From contig JAKAWN010000106.1 in assembly GCA_021827245.1 (NCBI GenBank), positions 1 to 17,142 on the forward strand: 17,142 nt of DNA. Direction: 5' to 3'. Of this stretch, positions 1 through 7,575 are shown in pieces (the first letter of the stretch is position 1; each line of letters starts with the position of its first letter). Both the position numbers and the translations under genes were made by a program. Below the pieces are notes generated by a model. The model was given only the letters and a program-made list of their open reading frames with translations. It did no database searches and was not told where the DNA came from. This stretch comes from Acidobacteriota bacterium (GTDB lineage: Bacteria; Acidobacteriota; Terriglobia; UBA7540).

Positions 1-2
1 CT

Positions 3-2555
3 GAAATAATCAGTGCGGTGCAGTCGCAGAACACGGTCAACCCGTCGGGCCAGGTCGGTGGCGAACCGGTGCCGAGTGGGCAACAGTACACTTACGCCGT
101 CATCGCGCAGGGCCGCTTGACTTCACAGGAGCAGTTTGGCCAGATCGTGGTTCGCGCCAACCCCGACGGTACCATGGTGCGGCTGAAGGATGTGGCCCGG
201 GTGGAACTCGGTGCCCAGGTATACAACCTCCGCGGCCGTTTCGATAGCGTGCCTGCCGCCATTGTCGCGCTTTATCAACTTCCCGGCTCCAACGCCGTTG
301 CAGCGGCTAAAGCGGCCAGGGAACTGATAGGGAAACTGAAGCAGCGTTTCCCACCAGGTCTTGAGTACACCATTGCTCTGGACACGACGATTCCCGTGAC
401 GGAAGGTATCGCCGAGATTGTCAAGACCCTGGCTGAGGCACTCTTGCTGGTGATCCTGGTGGTGTTCCTCTTCCTGCAGGGCTGGCGCGCTACGATGATT
501 CCGCTGCTCGCCGTACCTGTTTCGTTGGTCGGCACGTTCGCGGTCTTTCCCTTGCTTGGCTTCTCCATCAACACACTTTCGCTCTTCGGGCTGGTGCTGG
601 CCATCGGGCTAGTGGTGGATGACGCTATTGTGGTGGTGGAAGCGATAGAGCACCACATCGAAGAGGGACTGGCACCAAAAGACGCCGCCTTTAAGGCCAT
701 GGAGGAAGTCTCCGGGCCGGTCATCGGTATTGCCATTGTCCTCTCAGCGGTGTTCATACCTACAGCGTTCATTCCGGGGGTCACCGGACGCCTCTATCAG
801 CAGTTCGCGGTGACCATCGCTGTTTCAGTGATCATCTCGGCCTTCAATGCTCTTACCCTTAGCCCCGCGCTTGGCGGTCTGCTGCTTCGGCCCCGGAAGG
901 AATCGCGAGGTCCCCTGGGAGCGTTCTTCCGCGGCTTCAACAACATCTTTAGCAAGGCGACGGATGGCTACGTGAACTGGTGCGGTGTGCTCATTCGCAA
1001 ATGGGGATTCACACTGTTCCTGCTGCTGGGCTTCTCTGCGTTGGCGGGCTGGTTTGGCGCAAAGCTGCCCACGAGCTTCCTGCCCGATGAAGACCAGGGG
1101 TACGTGTACGTCGCATTGCAGCTTCCCGATGCTTCTTCGCTGCAGCGCACGGACGCCGTCGCCAGCCAGATTGTGGGTGCCCTGAAGAGTACACCCGGCG
1201 TCGCCCACGTGACCAGTGTGGTCGGATACAACATGCTGAGCAGCGTGCAGAACACCTATAGTGCTTTCTTCTGGGTGTCCTTAAAGGAATGGAGCGAACG
1301 CACTGCGCCGGAGGAGCAGTACACGGCCATCAAGAGGCATATCAATGCAACGCTGAGGCGAATCACGGGCGGGGTAGCGATCTGTTTTCCCCCGCCTGCC
1401 ATCCCCGGCGTCGGGACCTCGGGTGGCTTCAGCTTTGTGCTTGAGGACCGTTCCGGGCAGGGTCCCGAGTTCCTTAACCAGAACCTGGGAAAGTTTTTGA
1501 TGGCATTGCGCGGGCGGCCTGAGCTCTCCGGGGTTTTCACCCTGGCGCTACCAGCCGTCCCGCAGCTTTTTGTCAAGGTGGACCGTGACAAGGTGCTGAA
1601 ACAGGGACTTGCGCTGAACGACACCTACAAAACGGTTCAGGCGTTTATGGGCGGCTCATTTGTCAATTTCTTCAACCGCTTTGGGCGCACGTGGCAGGTA
1701 TACGTTCAAGCCGAGGGCAAATACCGGACACAGGCGGAAAATGTTGGACGCTTTTACGTGCGCAACAGCACGGGCCAGATGGTACCACTATCTTCTGTCG
1801 TGTCAGTTCAACCGCGGATGGGGCCTGAGTACATCATGCACTACAACATGTACCCAGCCGCTCAGATCACGGGCAGCGCCGCCACCGGCTATAGTTCCGC
1901 CCAAGCCATGAAGGCGCTTGAGGAAGCGTTTGCGCAGACGATGCCGCAGGGAATGGGCTATGACTACATGGGCATGTCGTACCAGGAGAAGAAAGCGCAG
2001 GAAGGCGTGCCGGCTTCGGTCATCTTCGGGTTCTCGCTGCTGTTCGTCTTCCTGATCCTGGCGGCTCTGTACGAGAGCTGGACGCTGCCCTTCAGCGTAC
2101 TGCTCAGCACGCCTGTTGCGGTTTTTGGGGCATTCGGCATCCTATATTTACGACGGTTCGAGAGCCTTTCGTTTGAGAGCAATATCTACGCGCAAATCGG
2201 ATTGATCATGCTGATTGGTCTCGCGGCCAAAAACGCCATCTTGATTGTGGAATTCGCCAAGATGGAATCCGATAAAGGCCGGCCATTAGTGGACGCAGCC
2301 TTAGAAGGAGCTCGGCTCCGGCTCCGGCCGATTCTGATGACCTCGTTCGCGTTTATCCTTGGGTGCGTGCCGCTGTGGCGAGCGTCCGGGGCAGGTTCAA
2401 TCTCGAGGCAGGTGATGGGCACCGCCGTGATCGGAGGCATGTCTGCCGCCAGTGCCATAGCGATCTTCATAATCCCTGCGCTGTTTTTCCTGGTTGAAAG
2501 ATTGGGCGGACCAAGACACGCGAACCCGCAAGCCAAAGGCAGCGTTGAAAAATGA
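3..2555 (+). CDS. RND multidrug efflux permease, HAE1/AcrB type (5' partial)
   Basis: Inner-membrane proton/drug antiporter of a tripartite RND efflux pump. The reading frame is open from the window edge, and the first residues (EIISAVQSQN then NPSGQVGG) match an internal stretch of AcrB-like porter domains, so the GTG at 18 is not a true start. About 200 N-terminal residues, including TM1 and the start of the porter domain, are missing. Visible parts are the tail of the first porter domain, the TM2-TM6 block with the paired aspartates of the proton relay (VVDDAIVVVE, Asp codons at 618-623), the second periplasmic loop, and the TM7-TM12 block with the relay lysine (LAAKNAILIVEF, Lys at 2229-2231). 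The relay residues are intact, so the protein looks functional. Its TGA overlaps the next gene's ATG (ATGA), implying translational coupling to the outer-membrane channel. Substrate cannot be told from sequence. The family is certain; HAE1 rather than HME follows from the overall AcrB-like sequence. Confidence 0.96.
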   Translation, partial: EIISAVQSQNTVNPSGQVGGEPVPSGQQYTYAVIAQGRLTSQEQFGQIVVRANPDGTMVRLKDVARVELGAQVYNLRGRFDSVPAAIVALYQLPGSNAVAAAKAARELIGKLKQRFPPGLEYTIALDTTIPVTEGIAEIVKTLAEALLLVILVVFLFLQGWRATMIPLLAVPVSLVGTFAVFPLLGFSINTLSLFGLVLAIGLVVDDAIVVVEAIEHHIEEGLAPKDAAFKAMEEVSGPVIGIAIVLSAVFIPTAFIPGVTGRLYQQFAVTIAVSVIISAFNALTLSPALGGLLLRPRKESRGPLGAFFRGFNNIFSKATDGYVNWCGVLIRKWGFTLFLLLGFSALAGWFGAKLPTSFLPDEDQGYVYVALQLPDASSLQRTDAVASQIVGALKSTPGVAHVTSVVGYNMLSSVQNTYSAFFWVSLKEWSERTAPEEQYTAIKRHINATLRRITGGVAICFPPPAIPGVGTSGGFSFVLEDRSGQGPEFLNQNLGKFLMALRGRPELSGVFTLALPAVPQLFVKVDRDKVLKQGLALNDTYKTVQAFMGGSFVNFFNRFGRTWQVYVQAEGKYRTQAENVGRFYVRNSTGQMVPLSSVVSVQPRMGPEYIMHYNMYPAAQITGSAATGYSSAQAMKALEEAFAQTMPQGMGYDYMGMSYQEKKAQEGVPASVIFGFSLLFVFLILAALYESWTLPFSVLLSTPVAVFGAFGILYLRRFESLSFESNIYAQIGLIMLIGLAAKNAILIVEFAKMESDKGRPLVDAALEGARLRLRPILMTSFAFILGCVPLWRASGAGSISRQVMGTAVIGGMSAASAIAIFIIPALFFLVERLGGPRHANPQAKGSVEK

Positions 2556-4144
2556 CAAGGAGAAAATCAATCACGGGCGTCGAGAATATCGCCCAGCTTA
2601 GGTCGCGTGTCCCTCCCCATATTGCTGGAAAGTCGAAACCGGCGAACGGGCGCAGCAGATTGGTTGTCGTTCTGTTCCTAGTTGTTTTCCCCTCGCTCAT
2701 GGTTCTGCCCGCTTGCCTGGTTGGCCCCAAGTACAGCCGACCCAACGTGGTCGCGCCGCTTTCTTTTAGGGGTGCTGAAGGTGCCGCGGAACAAGCCTCG
2801 CTGGCTGACCTACCGTGGTGGGAAGTCTTCCAGGACAAAGCGCTGGCGGCTCTGGTAAAGAAAGCCCTGCTTAACAACTATGACCTAGGCATCGCCGTGA
2901 CCCGCATCGAGCAGGCTCGCCAGATTGCCGCCCAAGCCCGGGCACAATACTTTCCCGGCGTTGGCTACGATGGATTGATCGGGGAAACGCGAAACCCCCT
3001 GACCGCAATCGCCGGCGTGGGCGGGAGCAAGGCGAAGTCGAAGAGCGCTGTCCTGACCATCCTGAGCGCCGCATGGGAGGCCGATTTGTGGGGCCGCATC
3101 CGGCGTTCGAACGAAGCGGCTCGGGCCCAATACCTTGCCACCGAGGATGGCAAGCGCGCTGTTATGCTTTCACTGGTCGGTGACGTGGCCCGGGCTTACT
3201 TCGAGTTGCTTGCCTTGGATTCGCAGCTTGAAATCGCGAAGGAGACGACGCACTCCTTTGACCAGACGCTGACGCTTTTCAGACAACGATTGCAGGGCGG
3301 AGTTGCCTCCAAACTGGACACCTCCCGCGCCGCTGCCGCTAAGGCCAGTGCTGCCGCCAGCATCCCGGAGATCGAGAGGCAGATTGGACTTAAAGAAAAT
3401 CAGATCAGTGTCCTGCTGGGACAAAACCCCGGTCCAATCCCACGCACTGCCAAACTGCTGGAGGAGAGTATTCCACCCAACGTTCCGACGGGTTTGCCCT
3501 CGGCCTTGCTGGAGCGCCGTCCGGACGTGTTGGCCGCTGAACAACAGGTACGTGCCGCCAATGCGCAAATAGGTGTTGCGACTGCCATCATGTTTCCTCA
3601 GATCAGCCTTAGCGCATTGTTCGGACGCGGCAGTGCGCCGGTGTCCAACTATACGTCGGGCAACTCGAATTTCTGGAACTTCATAGCGGGCGCCGCGGGC
3701 CCTATCTATGAAGGTGGTGCTCTGAAGGCCAACAAGCGGGAAACCGTAGCTTTCTGGAAACAGACTGTCCTCCAGTACAAGCAGACCGTGCTCAGCGCGT
3801 TCCAGGACGTTTCGAACGCGCTGATTTCCCGCGAGAAGTACGAGGCGATCCGCAAGGAGCAGGCTGTTGCAGTGCAGGCCTATGAAGAGTCGGTCAAGGT
3901 TTCACTGCTTCGGTATGTGGCCGGCAAGGCCAGCTATTATGAAGTTCTCGAAGCGCAGCAGCAGCTCTTCCCTGCACAGAACTCCCTCGTCCAGACCGAG
4001 CTCAATCAGCGTTTGGTCATCGTGCAACTCTACAAAGCCCTCGGTGGTGGCTGGAAGCTGCAGGACGCCCAGTGGAATGGGCCGCAGGCGGCGGTGCCTC
4101 CGGTCAAGGGTATCCCGGGCCAGGCACAGCCACAGCCACATTGA
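2552..4144 (+). CDS. Outer-membrane factor lipoprotein, OprM/NodT (TolC superfamily)
   Basis: Outer-membrane channel that completes the RND pump encoded just upstream. The 530-residue product has a hydrophobic segment (about residues 37-53) ending in a lipobox LPAC with Cys55, followed by the family-typical VGPKYSRP start of the mature protein. Two outer-membrane-efflux repeats follow, about residues 100-290 and 310-500, with the characteristic LLERRPDVLAAEQQVRAANA motif near residue 320 and a long alpha-barrel coiled-coil character. The C-terminus is Gln/Pro-rich. The ATG overlaps the permease stop in an ATGA, with an AAAGG ribosome site inside the permease gene. Oddity: 54 residues precede the lipobox cysteine, about twice the usual signal length; the only internal alternative I see is a TTG at 2660 with no good ribosome site, so I keep the ATG. 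Confidence 0.95.
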   Translation: MTRRKSITGVENIAQLRSRVPPHIAGKSKPANGRSRLVVVLFLVVFPSLMVLPACLVGPKYSRPNVVAPLSFRGAEGAAEQASLADLPWWEVFQDKALAALVKKALLNNYDLGIAVTRIEQARQIAAQARAQYFPGVGYDGLIGETRNPLTAIAGVGGSKAKSKSAVLTILSAAWEADLWGRIRRSNEAARAQYLATEDGKRAVMLSLVGDVARAYFELLALDSQLEIAKETTHSFDQTLTLFRQRLQGGVASKLDTSRAAAAKASAAASIPEIERQIGLKENQISVLLGQNPGPIPRTAKLLEESIPPNVPTGLPSALLERRPDVLAAEQQVRAANAQIGVATAIMFPQISLSALFGRGSAPVSNYTSGNSNFWNFIAGAAGPIYEGGALKANKRETVAFWKQTVLQYKQTVLSAFQDVSNALISREKYEAIRKEQAVAVQAYEESVKVSLLRYVAGKASYYEVLEAQQQLFPAQNSLVQTELNQRLVIVQLYKALGGGWKLQDAQWNGPQAAVPPVKGIPGQAQPQPH

Positions 4145-4501
4145 TTCGGAATTTACCAGATTGTACAGACTGGCTACCTTGAAAAGTGAATTCAGGCTCT
4201 CCCCTAATCTACGTGGGATGGTTCCTGGACTGTATTTCCCGAAGAGCACACAGCATACAAAGTGCGAGAAAAATTCATTGACCCAGAACTGTTATTTTTG
4301 ACAGTAGTGCCATCGCCATTTCGCCTGCAGAATGATGAGTGACGACGGGGAGGCACGGACCCTGCTTGTGCCGCGTTGTCATCAAGGGAATTTCGACCCG
4401 GCAGAGTCGCGCCTGAGATTTTGAGGTTCCCAGGGGACTCTAGAGCAGAAAATAAATGTGAAAAGTCATAGTCCACTGAGTACGAAGAGGTATGACATAT
4501 A

Positions 4502-4514
4502 GTCAGAGTCTGAC
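4502..4514. promoter_or_regulatory. 13-bp palindrome near a -10-like box
   Basis: GTCAGA and TCTGAC form a perfect 6-bp inverted repeat around one central base. It directly overlaps the end of a TATAGT hexamer (4498-4503) about 55 bp before the Gly-zipper gene start. The position fits an operator or a transcript-start element, but there is only one copy and no regulator is encoded nearby, so this is a weak call. Confidence 0.25.
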
Positions 4515-4544
4515 CAAGTGCCCTACCGTTGTGGAGCAAGCCCG

Positions 4545-4553
4545 AAGGAGGAG
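4545..4553 (+). promoter_or_regulatory. Shine-Dalgarno site that sets the Gly-zipper gene start
   Basis: AAGGAGGAG lies 4 bases before the ATG at 4558. Together with the signal peptide that starts there, it decides the start in favour of 4558 over an in-frame ATG at 4492 that would add 22 hydrophilic residues. Confidence 0.8.
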
Positions 4554-4557
4554 AACG

Positions 4558-5109
4558 ATGAAAAAGCTTGAAAGGCTGGCTGTCTTATTCGTCACTTGCC
4601 TGTTGGCGGCAGGTCTGACTGATCTTTTTGCAGGCGATCCGCAACAGCAAACACCTTCGCAGCCGCAGAGTGCATCAGCCCAGCAGTCGCCGGCGGCGCG
4701 GCTGGGGATGTTCCCCTATCCGAAGAACAACCAGAGCGCGGCCCAGCAGCAAAAGGATGAAGGGGAGTGCTACGACTGGGCCAAGCAACAAACGGGCATT
4801 GATCCTGCAGCCCCCGCGACGCCCCCCAAACAGGAGGCAAAGAAACCTAAAGGAGGCGGGGTGAAAGGAGCAGCCGGTGGAGCGGCAGCCGGAGCGACGG
4901 TTGGAGCCATTACGGGAGACGCGGGCGAAGGGGCGGCCGCAGGAGCAGCTGTAGGCGCAATGCGGGGAAGACGCCAGCAGAAAAAGGCCGGCAAGCAGGC
5001 AGAAAAGCAGGCGCAGGCCGCAGCTGGCCAGCAAAAGCAGCAGACGCTGGAGGTTTTCAAGAAGGCCTTCGCTGGCTGCATGGATGGCCGTGGCTACTCC
5101 GTGAAATAG
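4558..5109 (+). CDS. Exported Gly-zipper protein
   Basis: Small secreted or outer-membrane-associated protein of 183 residues, function unknown. From the ATG at 4558 there is a clear signal peptide (MKKLERLAVLFVTCLLAAG), a Gln/Ala/Pro-rich linker, a segment with ECYDWAKQQTGIDP, then a Gly/Ala-rich zipper of about residues 100-140 with repeated GxxxG/AxxxG spacing (GAAGGAAAGATVGA and GAAAGAAVGA). A charged Gln/Lys helix and a C-terminal CMDGRGYSV motif follow. The two conserved-looking cysteines, one either side of the zipper, could form a disulphide. This layout matches the YMGG-like Gly-zipper proteins annotated in many diderms, which are thought to insert in membranes; that role is known from the family, not seen here. 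It has its own strong ribosome site and is not tightly coupled to a neighbour. Confidence 0.85.
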   Translation: MKKLERLAVLFVTCLLAAGLTDLFAGDPQQQTPSQPQSASAQQSPAARLGMFPYPKNNQSAAQQQKDEGECYDWAKQQTGIDPAAPATPPKQEAKKPKGGGVKGAAGGAAAGATVGAITGDAGEGAAAGAAVGAMRGRRQQKKAGKQAEKQAQAAAGQQKQQTLEVFKKAFAGCMDGRGYSVK

Positions 5110-5117
5110 GCTCTGTT

Positions 5118-5178
5118 TCAACCTGAAGGAATCGAGAGGGGGTGGAATGTTTCAGATTTTAACGTAGCTTCAGGTTGA
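5118..5178. repeat. 11-bp perfect inverted repeat with 39-bp spacer
   Basis: TCAACCTGAAG (5118-5128) is exactly complementary to CTTCAGGTTGA (5168-5178). It starts 8 bp after the Gly-zipper stop codon and ends about 120 bp before the next gene. There is no T-run after the right arm, so a classical intrinsic terminator is unlikely. A folded 3' end of the upstream transcript, or a spaced dyad bound by a regulator, would both fit. Confidence 0.5.
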
Positions 5179-5284
5179 CGCTTAGAACGAAGTCAGGGCT
5201 CAAGGGTTGCACTGGACATTCGATGGGGATTGTCACCAACTACCCGCAATTGGGTCGCGAGGAAGTGTCACGTTTCGTCCAATC

Positions 5285-5292
5285 GAGGAGGT
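5285..5292 (+). promoter_or_regulatory. Near-perfect Shine-Dalgarno site
   Basis: GAGGAGGT sits 5 bases before the ATG at 5298 and carries the full GGAGGT anti-16S core. It fixes the start of the Spy/CpxP-like gene and predicts strong translation. Confidence 0.8.
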
Positions 5293-5297
5293 AAGAA

Positions 5298-5822
5298 ATG
5301 AGAAAGATCATGATCTTAGGGTTACAGATGATAGTTCTGCTTGGTTTAACCAGCATGGCAATCGCACAGACTCAGACAGAAGAGACTTCAGAAGAGACCG
5401 AGGCAGCCGTTGATGTCACGCCTCTTAGCGAATCGGACGTCGCCCTACTGAGGCAGGACGTTCAGACCCGGAAGATGGAGATCATTTCGGATGCTATGGA
5501 TTTTACGGATCAGGAGGCTTCCGCCTTCTGGCCGGCATACAGAGATTACGCCAACGAACAACAGAAATTGGGCGATAAGAAGTACCAGCTCATTAAAGAC
5601 TATGCCGAGAACTATGACCAGATGGATGACGCCAAAGCGGCTGAACTCACCAGCAGGATGTCCGAACTGGACAAGGCTGCACTGGAGAACAGATTGGAGT
5701 ATTTGCCGAAATTCCAAAAGATTCTGGGTGCAAAACGGGCGGCAAGGTTTTTCCAAATCGATCGGCGCCTTAGCATGATGATCGATCTGCAACTGGCATC
5801 TCAGATTCCGATTATTGACTAA
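5298..5822 (+). CDS. Spy/CpxP-like helical periplasmic protein
   Basis: Predicted periplasmic protein of 174 residues. It starts with a signal peptide (MRKIMILGLQMIVLLGLTSM, probable cut after AIA). The mature part is almost wholly alpha-helical and charged: an acidic Glu/Thr-rich N-terminus, then LSESDVALLRQDVQTRK, then the motif FTDQEASAFWPAYRDY, which resembles the LTxxQ...FW.IY motif of Spy/CpxP-like and heavy-metal-resistance-type helical proteins, and a C-terminal helix ending KILGAKRAARFFQIDRRL, also typical. Members of that broad group act as ATP-independent chaperones or envelope-stress sensors; whether this one does is inference. It lies between two other small exported proteins, with about 190 bp upstream and 160 bp downstream, so it may be independently transcribed. 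Family assignment is by motif resemblance only. Confidence 0.8.
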   Translation: MRKIMILGLQMIVLLGLTSMAIAQTQTEETSEETEAAVDVTPLSESDVALLRQDVQTRKMEIISDAMDFTDQEASAFWPAYRDYANEQQKLGDKKYQLIKDYAENYDQMDDAKAAELTSRMSELDKAALENRLEYLPKFQKILGAKRAARFFQIDRRLSMMIDLQLASQIPIID

Positions 5823-5984
5823 GTTTAACGATGCTTTCTGGTTGAGCGCTGGATCAGCTCTTTCTGAATGTTCAGCCGCCACGAGGAAGTCTGTAATAGA
5901 GTGGCCGGAAGACGGGGGGCCGTCCGCAATGGCGGGACGATCGAAGACTCAGGACGGATTCAGTTCGGATTGGGGGACTGTGGC

Positions 5985-6563
5985 ATGAACAAGCAAAGAG
6001 GAAGGGTGGCGGTGATGCTGGTGCTGGGATGCCTGCTTCTATTGCCAACCACCGATGGGCAGCAAACAAAGGCGAAGCCGGAGTCTTACTCGGGCGTGGC
6101 AATGGGGACCGGCGGCGTTGTGGGCGGCAGAGCCATGCAGTTTGACTTCCGGATCAACCGTTACACGACTGACGAAGAGCTGGAGCAGCTTGCCGAACTG
6201 GTTAAGGAAAAAGGTCCTGACGCTCTTCGAAGAGCGCTGGAGAAGGAAGACCTGGGACAGATCAACGTGACGGGACGAGTCGGCACACCGATTGCCGTCG
6301 CGCGAAAGCGCCAGGTTGGATCAGACACGGTGATCACGCTAGCGACGGCGCGCAACCTCCCATTTGTCGAGCTTTACCACAGCGGTCGGTCTGTCGATTA
6401 CCCGTTCGGTTTCGTGCAAGTCAGTGTGAATGCAAAGGGCGAAGGAGTCGGCCAGATCATCGTGGCAGCAAAGATCCGCTTCAACAAGAAGGCAGGCAAG
6501 TACGAAATCGAGAGCTTTGGAAATCAGTATTTGAAAGCCGCCAACGTTCGCCTCTGGAAGTAG
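5985..6563 (+). CDS. Secreted protein of unknown function (192 aa)
   Basis: I do not recognise a named family. The ATG at 5985 follows a G-rich site (GGGGG at about 5972) and begins a clear signal peptide (basic MNKQRGR, hydrophobic VAVMLVLGCLLLLP, probable cut near TDG-QQ). The open frame extends further upstream to 5868, but that part is hydrophilic and has no ribosome site. The mature part has a Gly-rich strand (GVAMGTGGVVGGRAMQFDF), a short helix (TDEELEQLAELVKEKGPDALRRAL) and a beta-rich C-terminal half with conserved-looking VTGRVGTPIAVARKR, RNLPFVELYHSGRSVDYPFG and a closing IESFGNQYLKAANVRLWK. This suggests a compact alpha/beta periplasmic domain. It is the last + strand gene before a convergent junction. 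Confidence 0.8.
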   Translation: MNKQRGRVAVMLVLGCLLLLPTTDGQQTKAKPESYSGVAMGTGGVVGGRAMQFDFRINRYTTDEELEQLAELVKEKGPDALRRALEKEDLGQINVTGRVGTPIAVARKRQVGSDTVITLATARNLPFVELYHSGRSVDYPFGFVQVSVNAKGEGVGQIIVAAKIRFNKKAGKYEIESFGNQYLKAANVRLWK

Positions 6564-6713
6564 ACTACGACGAACGTAGAACATTCCGGGTAAAGCGGCT
6601 CCAGCTCTTTTTGCTCCCGCAGGTGGACAGTTTTGCCGATACTGCCCGCCTTATCGGACCGGGACTCAGGGCTGTCACCAGAGTGCTCCCGCCAAGTGCC
6701 ATGCATATGACAA

Positions 6714-6743
6714 GCAGGGCCACTCAACTCTGAATGGCCCTGC
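6714..6743. terminator. Hairpin between converging genes, possible two-way terminator
   Basis: GCAGGGCCA (6714-6722) pairs with TGGCCCTGC (6735-6743), and the stem continues inward past one mismatch with TCA/TGA around a 4-base loop. It lies in the 220-bp gap between the + strand secreted protein and the - strand LPXTG protein, where both transcripts must end. T-runs are weak on both sides, so it is a stable 3' hairpin at least; factor-independent termination is uncertain. Confidence 0.55.
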
Positions 6744-6783
6744 CTGCTTATGACCGAACGCGTGTGAAGTTGCAGCGCCGGCA

Positions 6784-7575
6784 TTAACGGGTGTTCCGGA
6801 TTGTTCGAAGGCCGAAGCCGAGGCACAAAATCAAAACTCCGAGAAGTCCGATCACAGGCAAATTGCTGCCTGTTGCGGGAAGGGCTTCATGTTCAGCTTC
6901 TCCGGTGGCCTCTGCCTCTTCAGGTGCTGGAGCAGGTGTCGGCGTTATGACCGCCAATAGAATTGGCAGGTGAGCTGGCGGTGGGGCTGGGGCAGGCATC
7001 TCGCCTCGCACTTCTCTTTGGACCACGACCTGGGTTTCTGGAGTCTCGGTAACTCTTGTTGCCGTTATTCTCATTCCTTCCTTGAGCCCCCATGCGTCAA
7101 CTTTCTGACCATCAATCTCGAACTTCTGCCCTTTAGGGATTCTGAACTGCCGGTTTTTGCCGTTGTCCATACGGAGGATCACGGAATTTGGAGGATTGAC
7201 CTGGAAGACCGTTCCTGAGACGGTCTCGACTTTGGTGACTAACCGTGGGGTGGTGGTCGTCGTAATTGTACGCTCCAGTTTCATGCCGACCTTGAGGTCG
7301 TGAATCCCAAGCTGCTTTCCCTCGACGGTGATCCTGGCACTCTCTGGAACATTGGCAAAATGTCTGATTTCCCCGTTTTCTCCCTTGACGATGAGATCGT
7401 TCCCTGAAACGTAAACCACTGTTCCCCTTTGCACACTAACCTCCTTCGTGGAGGGGCCGGTGGTTGCGGTCGTCTCGCTCTGGATCTGCGCCATCATGCT
7501 CACCGCGAAGGTCAGTAAGAACGCTACCGATAGCAAGGCGGCAGCAGGTCTACCAATGAGTTTTCCTGTCCTCAT
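6784..7575 (-). CDS. LPXTG-type sortase substrate with duplicated beta domain
   Basis: Secreted protein of 263 residues, probably anchored by the sortase encoded just upstream. Order: signal peptide (about 1-29, ending SMMAQ); a first beta-rich unit (51-104, GTVVYVSGNDLIVKG ... DLKVGMKL); a second similar unit (121-175, GTVFQVNPPNSVILRM ... GLKEGMRI); a Pro/Ala linker (193-218); an acidic stretch; then LPATG (232-236), a hydrophobic helix (239-255) and a basic tail RTIRNTR. The last three parts are a canonical cell-wall sorting signal. The units resemble small OB-like repeats of the DUF5666 type; that is resemblance only. The ATG overlaps the sortase TGA in an ATGA, with a GAGGAGA site at 7583-7589. 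What the protein does at the surface, and what it is attached to in a diderm envelope, is unknown. Confidence 0.9.
   Translation of the reverse strand: MRTGKLIGRPAAALLSVAFLLTFAVSMMAQIQSETTATTGPSTKEVSVQRGTVVYVSGNDLIVKGENGEIRHFANVPESARITVEGKQLGIHDLKVGMKLERTITTTTTPRLVTKVETVSGTVFQVNPPNSVILRMDNGKNRQFRIPKGQKFEIDGQKVDAWGLKEGMRITATRVTETPETQVVVQREVRGEMPAPAPPPAHLPILLAVITPTPAPAPEEAEATGEAEHEALPATGSNLPVIGLLGVLILCLGFGLRTIRNTR
6868..6882 (-). other. LPATG sorting motif
   Basis: The - strand reads CTT CCC GCA ACA GGC, which is LPATG, 27 residues before the C-terminus and directly followed by a hydrophobic helix and basic tail. Sortases cut between Thr and Gly in such motifs; this is the predicted processing site. 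Confidence 0.85.

Larger units (their letters stand above)
4145..4557. other. 413-bp intergenic region without a gene
   Basis: No convincing coding region. It separates the efflux genes from the small envelope genes. It holds two TTGAC-type hexamers (4278-4283 and a perfect TTGACA at 4298-4303) without a well-spaced -10 box, a short inverted repeat ACTGT/ACAGT (4288-4292 and 4301-4305), a TATAGT hexamer at 4498-4503 with no clear -35 box, and a 13-bp palindrome immediately after it. The promoter of the Gly-zipper gene probably lies in the last 100 bp, but I cannot fix it. No strong transcription terminator for the efflux genes is visible. Confidence 0.6.

Noticed and set aside
275..2536. Several long open frames on the - strand opposite the RND permease
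   Set aside because: They are antisense shadows of a strongly conserved gene with intact motifs; their products are low-complexity and have no domains or good ribosome sites.
4492..4557. Upstream ATG as start of the Gly-zipper gene
   Set aside because: It adds 22 hydrophilic residues before a clean signal peptide, and the strong ribosome site serves the ATG at 4558.
5868..5984. Extended start of the 192-aa secreted protein
   Set aside because: The extra residues are Arg/Gly-rich, lack a ribosome site and would bury the signal peptide.
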